20,529 bases of DNA, taken from positions 1 to 20,529 of the forward strand of contig CAZAGT010000044.1 in NCBI GenBank assembly GCA_964484515.1. Direction: 5' to 3'. This document shows, piece by piece, positions 14,580 through 20,529 of the stretch. This DNA comes from CAZAGT01 sp964484515 (GTDB lineage: Bacteria; Desulfobacterota; DSM-4660; Desulfatiglandales; HGW-15). The notes under the pieces were generated by a model. The model did not search any database and was not told where the DNA came from. It worked only from the letters and a program-made list of their open reading frames with translations. Position numbers and translations under genes: made by a program. Each line of letters opens with the position of its first letter. Position 1 is the stretch's first letter.

Positions 14580-15638
14580 TCAAAGGTAGCCGACCACCAA
14601 ATCACCAACCTCACTGGTGGTATGCCCCATCTTGCCCGCGTCGAGCCCCTTCAAATCGTTCTTCACGACTTGCCTTATGGCCTGGTGGATACGCTTCGCC
14701 GCCGACTCTTCCCCAAGGAATTCGAGCATCATCTGGGCTGCCGCGATGGCGGCCAGTGGGTTGATCACGTTCCGGCCGGCATATTTCGGCGCCGATCCGC
14801 CCATGGGCTCGAACATCCCCGTCCCGTTCGGGTTGATATTGGCCCCTGCGGCGATGCCCAGGCCCCCTTGGATGATAGCCCCAATATCAGTGATGATGTC
14901 TCCGAACATGTTGTCGGTGACGATGACGTCAAAATGCTCGGGGTCTTTGATCATCCACATGCATAGGGCATCGACGTTCTGGTACTCAGCATCAATGTCC
15001 GTGTAGGAGGCGTGAACCTCATCGAACACTCGATCCCAGAGATCGAATTCAAAGGTCAGGACATTACTCTTGCCACAAAGAGTAAGGAGTTTCTTCTTAT
15101 CTCGCGATCTGCAATATTCGAAGGCATATCGGATACAGCGCTCCACTCCCTTTCGTGTATTGATCGATTCCTGAATGGCAACCTCGTCAGGAGTCCCTTT
15201 CTTGAAGAACGCGCCTCCACCCGCATAAAGACCTTCCGAGTTCTCGCGGACCACGACAAAATCGATGTCCTCCGGCCCTTTATCTCTTAGAGGCGTTTCA
15301 ACGCCGGGTAGCAGCTCAACTGGTCTGAGATTTATATATAAGTCCAGATCAAAACGAAGCTGAAGCAGGATTCCTTTCTCCAGGATGCCCGGTTTCACAT
15401 CGGGATGGCCAATGGCGCCGAGATAAATCGCGTCCTTTGCACCGAGTCTAGTCGCCGTGTCGTCTTCGAGTAGTGTGCCGTCCTTTAGGTACCTCTCCGC
15501 ACCGAGTGCGTATTCCTCAAGTCGGAAGCTCAGGTCGCATGCCCTCCCGACCGCTTCCAGGACTTTCAGGCCCTCGACGACGACTTCCGGTCCGGTGCCG
15601 TCCCCCGGGATCACTGCAATTTCGTATCTCTTGGACAT
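14580..15638 (-). CDS. leuB: 3-isopropylmalate dehydrogenase (beta-decarboxylating dehydrogenase family)
   Basis: 352 residues. Oxidises and decarboxylates 3-isopropylmalate with NAD+, giving 2-oxoisocaproate. IPGDGTGPEVV (10-20), substrate arginines R95, R105 and R131, K190 (CGKSNVL), and the metal aspartates D242, D246 and D250 (TDNMFGDIITD) are all present. GTGMFEPMGGSAPKYAGRNVINP (272-294) is the NAD-binding end. The segment VRENSEGLYAGGG differs from the common LeuB form and approaches homoisocitrate or tartrate dehydrogenase relatives. The leu neighbourhood favours the LeuB assignment. The ATG at 15636-15638 follows GGAGG by five bases. An in-frame ATG 16 codons upstream is less likely, since it adds an unconserved tail. 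Confidence 0.88.
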   Translation of the reverse strand: MSKRYEIAVIPGDGTGPEVVVEGLKVLEAVGRACDLSFRLEEYALGAERYLKDGTLLEDDTATRLGAKDAIYLGAIGHPDVKPGILEKGILLQLRFDLDLYINLRPVELLPGVETPLRDKGPEDIDFVVVRENSEGLYAGGGAFFKKGTPDEVAIQESINTRKGVERCIRYAFEYCRSRDKKKLLTLCGKSNVLTFEFDLWDRVFDEVHASYTDIDAEYQNVDALCMWMIKDPEHFDVIVTDNMFGDIITDIGAIIQGGLGIAAGANINPNGTGMFEPMGGSAPKYAGRNVINPLAAIAAAQMMLEFLGEESAAKRIHQAIRQVVKNDLKGLDAGKMGHTTSEVGDLVVGYL

Positions 15639-15973
15639 CCTCCCCTCCGTAACTTCAGCTTTCTTTCCGCCGATCCCTGTCCCCATGCACCGCCTGCTTG
15701 TCGCTGGAGAGGCCTAAGCGACCGGCGCCAAGCGGATAGGTTGCCAAACCTGCCCCTTTTACAGGAAGCGCAAAACCGGCGCAAGCAAAACATGCCGTTG
15801 CTTCAGAGGAGCCTCACGCAGCATTTGTGTTTTACGAGACCCCAAAATAGACTATAGGGGATAGGACACGTGCCACCGTAATATCCATTCGACTTGGGCA
15901 GGCCTCTCGCGATGTCCAAAATCGAGCAGCATAACGATTCTTTTGTCCGGCAGGCGCTTCACAGGGACACAGA
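15639..15973. other. 335-base divergent region between leuB and trmJ
   Basis: No gene is supported here. It must hold the leuB promoter on one strand and the trmJ promoter on the other, but only weak boxes are visible (for example TTGCGC, 17 bases, TAAAAG on the minus strand). No leader peptide or T-tract hairpin like that of leuA was found. Confidence 0.5.
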
Positions 15974-16696
15974 GTGAATTTAGATCACATCACCATAGTG
16001 CTGGTCGAACCCCAGATCCCCGAAAATATCGGATCTGCGGCGCGAGCCATGCACAACATGGGCTTCCAACGTCTCATGCTGGTGGCACCTAAGAACTGCG
16101 ATCTTTCACGGGTGCTCAAGATGGCGACCGGGACTTCGATTGAGGTCGTCGAAGAGATGGAGGTCTGCGATGACCTGAAGACCGGGCTAAGACCCTATCA
16201 ACGTGTGATCGGAACGACCGCGCGTATCGGTGCCCATCGACCGGCGACCTGCGATCTCCGCCGATTGGCTCAAGATCTCATTTCCGTCACGCAAAACAAC
16301 AGGGTTGCAATTCTTTTCGGACCCGAGGATCGGGGGCTCTCAAACGAACAAATGCGCAACTGTCATACGATCGTCAGCATCCCTACCGCGAAGTTCTCTT
16401 CCCTGAATCTCGCCCAAGCGGTCATGATCGTCTGCTACGAATTGTTCTTGGTGAGCAGGGACCCAGTGACGGAGAGCCAGCCGCGCTTGGCGAATTCATT
16501 CGAATTAGAGGGAATGTATGACCACCTGGGAGGGGTGCTCATGAAGATCGGGTTTATCAATCCGCAAAACCCGGAGCACTGGATGTGGAACGTACGGCGT
16601 TTTCTTTCACGTATTCCACTGCGCGCAAGAGAGGTGAGGATTATTCGAGGAATCTGCCGTCAGATCGACTGGTACACGAACCAGAAAGACAAGTAG
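15974..16696 (+). CDS. trmJ: tRNA (cytidine/uridine-2'-O-)-methyltransferase, TrmJ-like SPOUT family
   Basis: 240 residues. TrmJ adds a 2'-O-methyl group at position 32 of tRNA from S-adenosylmethionine. The SpoU motifs are in order: EPQIPENIGSAARAM (12-26, with the catalytic-type N18 and R24), ILFGPEDRGLSN (113-124), and SIPTAKFSSLNLAQAV (135-150), which form the knotted SAM site. The C-terminal helices GVLMKIGF and HWMWNVRRFLSRIPL fit TrmJ rather than TrmH or TrmL. The start is GTG with AGGGA a few bases upstream. It is the only plus-strand gene inside the ilv-leu row, separating ilvD from leuB. It converges on ilvD with 275 bases between the stops. No functional link to its neighbours is apparent. 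Confidence 0.88.
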   Translation: MNLDHITIVLVEPQIPENIGSAARAMHNMGFQRLMLVAPKNCDLSRVLKMATGTSIEVVEEMEVCDDLKTGLRPYQRVIGTTARIGAHRPATCDLRRLAQDLISVTQNNRVAILFGPEDRGLSNEQMRNCHTIVSIPTAKFSSLNLAQAVMIVCYELFLVSRDPVTESQPRLANSFELEGMYDHLGGVLMKIGFINPQNPEHWMWNVRRFLSRIPLRAREVRIIRGICRQIDWYTNQKDK

Positions 16697-16780
16697 GGCG
16701 CGGCACACGTTCCTATCCAAGAAAGGATGGCCCATAGCTAGATAAGCCCGCACAACAGTCTTCACCGAAGCATAAGCCCC

Positions 16781-16875
16781 GGCTTGAGGTCTGAGATTTG
16801 AGGCTTGAGGCACAAAGAAAGGATTTCGGGCACTTCTTTCTCTTTTACCTTCAGCCTTCTACCTTTGGCCTTCCG
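16781..16875. repeat. Seven- to eight-base periodic purine/pyrimidine intergenic repeat
   Basis: The left part repeats TTGAGG/CTGAG units (16781-16810) and the right part repeats CCTT units (cagCCTTctaCCTTtggCCTT, about 16847-16874). The halves are imperfectly complementary, e.g. GGCTTGAGG against CCTTCAGCC. Between them AGAAAG and CTTTCT can also pair. It lies between the convergent trmJ and ilvD genes. Confidence 0.6.
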
Positions 16876-16905
16876 TGCACGTCGCAGATGGAAACACGCG
16901 GAGAC

Positions 16906-16928
16906 GGCCGCTCAGGAAAAAAGCGGCC
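16906..16928. terminator. Hairpin between convergent trmJ and ilvD
   Basis: GGCCGCT (16906-16912) pairs perfectly with AGCGGCC (16922-16928) over a nine-base loop. The position, between two convergent stops, suits a bidirectional terminator, but neither strand has a proper T tract after the stem. Confidence 0.35.
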
Positions 16929-16971
16929 ATTTCCGGATGGACACCCATTGAACTTGATCACGGATAGACCA

Positions 16972-18720
16972 TCAGATATCAAACACCGCACCCGTATCTG
17001 CTGAAGTGACGTGTTCGCTGTAGCGCGCCAGCCAACCCCGTGCAACCTTTGACCGGAATGGCTTAAGGGCCTTCAACCGACGATTGATCTCCGCGCGGCT
17101 CAACATCAAGTCGAGGGTTCCCTTCGCCGCGTCGATCTTGATACGTTCTCCGTTCCGGATAATAGCGATGGGACCGCCGGCGGCCGCCTCCGGTGAAATA
17201 TGACCGATACAAAGCCCGCGCGTACCGCCGGAGAAACGGCCATCCGTGATCAGCGCCGCCCTGATACCCGCCCCCGTAATGGCCGAGGTGGGACTCAACA
17301 TTTCCTGCATCCCGGGCCCCCCTTTTGGACCCTCATAGCGAATCACGACGACATCACCATCCTTGACCTTTCCCTTAAGGATCCCCTCCAGCGCCTTGTC
17401 CTGGGATTCAAAGATCTTGGCCGGACCTTCAAAGGACATCATGTCGGGGCTCACCCCGGCCGTTTTCACAACAGCCCCCTTGGGGGCAAGGTTGCCGGAC
17501 AGGACCGCCAAGCCGCCCGTGGCACTAAAGGCCTTCTTCACCGGTCGGATGATGTCACCGTCGGGTTCGGGGGCCTTCATAACCATATCACCGAGCCTGC
17601 CAGTCACGGTTTTTGCCGTAAGATCAAGGCCCGCTTCGGAATGGCGTGCGATCTCCTTGAGGATGGCGGCGATACCACCCGCTGCATGCGCGTCCTCGAT
17701 GTGTGCTCCCGGCCGGGAGGGTGAAAGCTTGCAGATACAGGGCGTCTTTTTCGAAATCCTATTCAGCTTTTTGAGATCGTATTTGATCCCGGCCTCAGAG
17801 GCCAGGGCCAGTGCGTGAAGCACCGTATTGGTCGAACCGCCCATGGCCATGTCACAGATAAAGGCGTTGTCAATCGCGTTCGCCGTAACGATGTCAAGGG
17901 GGCGAATGCCTTTGTCGATGCATCGCTTGAGGACCCCGGCGGATTCCTTGACAAGTTTGATTCGTGCTGGATTGGGCTTCGTCTTGGTCTTCATCCTGTT
18001 TGCCCACAGCTCTGCCGTCGTGGTGCCGTTGCCGGGAAGGGCCAGACCAATTACCTCGCCGAGACAATTCATGGAGTTGGCGGTAAACATCCCCGCGCAG
18101 GAGCCACATCCCGGACAGGCACGGTTGGCAAGACGCTCAAGACCGCCAAGACTGAGTTTCCCGGCTGCGTGCCGACCGACGCCCTCAAAGATGCTGATCA
18201 GATCGGAGCCGCCCTTCCCTGCCAGCATAGGACCTCCTGAGACATAGACGGCCGGGATATTCAACCTCACCATGGCGTTGTACATGGCTGGAACGATCTT
18301 GTCGCAGTTGCCCAGCCCGATCCAACCGTCACAGGGATGCGCACCCACAATGGTCTCGATCTGATCGGCGATAAGTTCGCGACTCGCAAGGGAGTATTTC
18401 ATGCCAAAATGGCCCATCGCGATTCCATCGCAGACGGCAGCGCCGATGTTGGCGTACCAGACGTTGAAGCCTAATCTTTCGAGGGCCTTTTGCAGAATGT
18501 GACCGAGATCCTCTAGATGAGCGTGGCCCGGGATGTGGGTCGTAAAGGAATTGACAATGGTGACGAGGGGCTTCCTGCGCTCTTTCACCGAGCGGATAAC
18601 CCCCGCGGCCTTCATCAGTGACGCGGCTGGTAGCATATGAATCTCACCGGTAACTATTCGGCTGCCCTGCTTGCGAATGTTTTCGATCCCCTCGTTGATA
18701 TAGTCCTTCCTAGCCATCAT
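16972..18720 (-). CDS. ilvD: Dihydroxy-acid dehydratase
   Basis: 582 residues. Dehydrates 2,3-dihydroxyisovalerate (and its isoleucine counterpart) to the 2-oxo acid, the third common branched-chain step. Candidate cluster cysteines are C139 (GNCDKI) and C202/C205/C208 (CPGCGSCAGMFTANSM). The segment NSFTTHIPGHAHL (57-69) has PGH where the [2Fe-2S] subgroup has a Cys (PCN), resembling the E. coli enzyme. An oxygen-sensitive [4Fe-4S] cluster is therefore inferred. DAHAAGGIAAIL and the C-terminal SGGTRGLCIGHISPEAAAGGPIA segment complete the family signature. AGGAGG is five bases before the first ATG and eight before the second, so the start may be one codon later. It is separated from leuB by trmJ. 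Confidence 0.96.
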   Translation of the reverse strand: MMARKDYINEGIENIRKQGSRIVTGEIHMLPAASLMKAAGVIRSVKERRKPLVTIVNSFTTHIPGHAHLEDLGHILQKALERLGFNVWYANIGAAVCDGIAMGHFGMKYSLASRELIADQIETIVGAHPCDGWIGLGNCDKIVPAMYNAMVRLNIPAVYVSGGPMLAGKGGSDLISIFEGVGRHAAGKLSLGGLERLANRACPGCGSCAGMFTANSMNCLGEVIGLALPGNGTTTAELWANRMKTKTKPNPARIKLVKESAGVLKRCIDKGIRPLDIVTANAIDNAFICDMAMGGSTNTVLHALALASEAGIKYDLKKLNRISKKTPCICKLSPSRPGAHIEDAHAAGGIAAILKEIARHSEAGLDLTAKTVTGRLGDMVMKAPEPDGDIIRPVKKAFSATGGLAVLSGNLAPKGAVVKTAGVSPDMMSFEGPAKIFESQDKALEGILKGKVKDGDVVVIRYEGPKGGPGMQEMLSPTSAITGAGIRAALITDGRFSGGTRGLCIGHISPEAAAGGPIAIIRNGERIKIDAAKGTLDLMLSRAEINRRLKALKPFRSKVARGWLARYSEHVTSADTGAVFDI

Positions 18721-18960
18721 CAGGTCCTCCTCTCATCTGAAATCCTAGAAATACGGCAATCTGGTTAAGAACTCCCACCAAAAGGACAAGGCGTGCACGA
18801 ACCTTCTGCTCGAGCGGGGTACGGCTCTCCGCATTGATATCTCAAATTCGACGCACCGGCCTGCGACGAGCCTCTCGGCCATGAGTTCAAGGCCGAATGG
18901 CACAGGGCCGAATTGCTCAGCCGAGTCGATTTCGATACTCGAATTTCGGATTTGACGGTG

Positions 18961-18979
18961 ATGCCGTCTTATGCGGCAT
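18961..18979. repeat. Short hairpin just after the ketoacyl synthase gene
   Basis: ATGCCG (18961-18966) pairs with CGGCAT (18974-18979) over seven bases, directly beyond the stop codon at 18985-18987 in the gene's direction. There is no T tract, so it is at best a weak terminator. Confidence 0.3.
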
Positions 18980-18984
18980 AGACG

Positions 18985-20046
18985 TCAGGGCATCTTGTAA
19001 ACCACCGAATTGATGTTCATACCTGCTCCCACAGAAGCGAATACCGCAATATCTCCTGAATGCAGTTTATGGTTCTCCAACTCGCCTCTCTGGAGCAAGT
19101 CGAACATGGTGGGCAAGGTTGCGACCGAACTGTTGCCAAGCCAGGAAATAGTCATCGGCATGATGTGTTCGGGGATATCTCTTATGCCGTAGAGCTTGAA
19201 TAGTCTCTTCAGGATAGCCTCATCCATCTTTTGATTGGCCTGGTGTATCAAGACTTTTTTCACATCGGTTAGGGTTAGTCCGATCTTGTCAATACTCTCT
19301 TTTACGACGTGGGGGACGACCTTGACGGCGTATTTATATATCTCGTGGCCGTCCATTTTGAGGTACAACCCGTCACCGTTATGATTCGGATTATATGACA
19401 CACCGATCCTTAGCAGATGCGCATGTTCAAGCGTATCCGACCTAGTGACGTGCGATAGGATTCCAGCATCCTTGTCGGTCGCTTCAAATAGTGTCGCTCC
19501 GGCCCCATCAGCATATATCATACTGTCCCTATCGTGGGGATCCGAAACCCTTGAAAGGGTCTCAGCGCCAATCACAAGGACCTTTTTGGCATCCCCGGAC
19601 TTGATGTAGTAATCAGCCAGGATCACGCCATGCAGCCATCCCGGGCAGCCGAAGAGGACATCAAACGCCAAGGTATAAGGGTTTTCAATGCCCAGTCTGT
19701 GTTTCACCCGAGCAGCGATGGTTGGGATCATGTCGGATCTTGTGGTAGCCGCGCGCACATCCCCTACATTTTGCCCGACGATGATGCAATCAAGGCTTTC
19801 CTTATCTACACCATCCAGCGCCGCTTTTGCAGAGAAAAAAGCAATGTCGGAGGTGTTAAGCGACTCCGTTACGTATCTTCTTTCGTTGATATAGGTGATC
19901 TGCTCGAACTTGGTGATGATATCAGTGTTTGATTTGGCAAGTTTTGTCCCGTCGGCATCATAGAATTCGTGGTTAGAAAAATCCTCGTTCGGTACCTTTA
20001 AGGTTGGAATATAGCTACCCGTTCCGGTAATGATTGCGTTTGCCAT
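18985..20046 (-). CDS. 3-oxoacyl-ACP synthase III family protein (FabH-like, Bacteroidetes-like)
   Basis: 353 residues with the full FabH-type triad: C134 in FGCPGWLHG, H268 in LIHQANQKM, and N305 in SWLGNSSVATLPT. Enzymes of this family condense an acyl-CoA with malonyl-ACP, either to begin fatty acid synthesis or to make a special acyl or polyketide product. The opening ITGTGSYIPTLKVPNEDF, the HEFYDADG insertion, and AETLSRVSDPHDRDSMIYADGAGA recall a subgroup common in Bacteroidetes rather than housekeeping FabH. No acyl carrier protein, FabD or FabG gene adjoins it. Its GC is lower than that of its neighbours: 40% in 19201-19260 against 67% in 17461-17520 of ilvD. No clear Shine-Dalgarno sequence precedes the ATG. 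Its substrate cannot be set from sequence. Confidence 0.88.
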   Translation of the reverse strand: MANAIITGTGSYIPTLKVPNEDFSNHEFYDADGTKLAKSNTDIITKFEQITYINERRYVTESLNTSDIAFFSAKAALDGVDKESLDCIIVGQNVGDVRAATTRSDMIPTIAARVKHRLGIENPYTLAFDVLFGCPGWLHGVILADYYIKSGDAKKVLVIGAETLSRVSDPHDRDSMIYADGAGATLFEATDKDAGILSHVTRSDTLEHAHLLRIGVSYNPNHNGDGLYLKMDGHEIYKYAVKVVPHVVKESIDKIGLTLTDVKKVLIHQANQKMDEAILKRLFKLYGIRDIPEHIMPMTISWLGNSSVATLPTMFDLLQRGELENHKLHSGDIAVFASVGAGMNINSVVYKMP

Positions 20047-20529
20047 GAATGAACCGCCGTCTGTGTCTTCGTTCTTTGAAGCGACATCCTTAGACTTCCC
20101 AGGATGGTTATTCTTGTCATTGCAAAGATTGACTCAAAGGCTGGCCTGTTGACATTTCTCCTGCCAACCCTCTATCCCGCTATCTAATGGTGCGAAAACG
20201 CTCCATGTCCGTCGCCCCTTGTCTGTTGTAAAACAGGGCTCCGTACCTCAAAAACTAAGTTCCATCATGGAGTGAGTTATTCTCCCTCCGAATGTATTTA
20301 TGAGCGGAATGCTGAGAACTGAAAGCTCCCTAATTAACGTTTCGCTCAATTAGGGTCATATTCTATCACGCTGTCTGCTTTCACCCAACTTTAAAAACCG
20401 AGGTCCCGTGCCTTTTCTACCCTCACAGTGAACCCTAACGCTGCAAAAAACGAGGATGCTGCAGATTCCAGGCGCCGAGGGTGCAGCCGTAGTAGCCTAC
20501 TGCAAGCCCTTGGCAACGCAGAAGATGCG
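20047..20529. other. 483-base terminal stretch without a recognised gene
   Basis: No convincing coding frame on either strand. It contains the inverted repeat listed separately and short A/T runs. It presumably includes the promoter of the ketoacyl synthase gene and perhaps the flank of a gene beyond the window. Confidence 0.5.
20328..20355. repeat. 8-bp perfect inverted repeat
   Basis: CCCTAATT (20328-20335) and AATTAGGG (20348-20355) flank a 12-base loop. No T tract follows on either strand. It may be an operator or a weak hairpin; nothing identifies its partner. Confidence 0.4.

Noticed and set aside
16781..16875. Possible CRISPR-like array
   Set aside because: Units are only seven to eight bases, imperfect, and without spacers of constant length; no cas gene is present.
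18721..18984. Second attenuator before ilvD
   Set aside because: Searched for Leu, Ile or Val codon runs and a T-tract hairpin on the minus strand; none was seen.

Overview
The window reads as bacterial chromosome of moderately high GC, probably from a Desulfobacterota-like or neighbouring lineage (NC10 or Nitrospirota-like). This is inferred from three things: the HDOD/Hpt/hybrid-kinase signalling genes, the sigma-54-like promoter motifs, and the short LeuC/LeuD pair set among ilv genes. The taxon is not proved by anything in the sequence. No rRNA, tRNA, CRISPR array, insertion sequence or phage gene was seen.

Left part (1-3277, all minus strand): a signal-transduction cluster. Read in its own direction it runs REC-PAS-histidine kinase, HDOD protein, free-standing Hpt protein, small one-pass membrane protein, then a response-regulator receiver domain cut by the window edge. 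A sigma-54-like site and a 10-bp hairpin lie in the leader upstream of the kinase.

Middle left (3772-6666, plus strand): a DegT-family PLP aminotransferase resembling KdnA (8-amino-Kdo formation), followed by glutamine-dependent NAD+ synthetase nadE.

Centre and right (6682-18720): nearly the whole branched-chain amino acid pathway on the minus strand, in the order ilvD, (trmJ on the plus strand), leuB, leuA, leuC, leuD, ilvB, ilvN, ilvC. Together these turn pyruvate (or 2-oxobutyrate) into 2-oxoisovalerate (or its isoleucine counterpart) through IlvBN, IlvC and IlvD. LeuA, LeuCD and LeuB then extend 2-oxoisovalerate to 2-oxoisocaproate. The final transaminase IlvE is absent, so that step must be encoded elsewhere.

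The best regulatory find is upstream of leuA. It consists of a promoter with a perfect TTGACA box, a 39-codon leader peptide carrying a dense Leu/Val run, a pause hairpin, a 10-bp antiterminator pairing, and a 16-bp terminator with a T tract. This is a complete transcription attenuator that no ordinary gene call would show.

Right end (18985-20529): a FabH-like ketoacyl-ACP synthase III of a type best known from Bacteroidetes, visibly lower in GC than its neighbours, then about 480 bases with no convincing gene. The ketol-acid reductoisomerase is also of a Bacteroidetes-like type, so at least two genes here may have been acquired by transfer.
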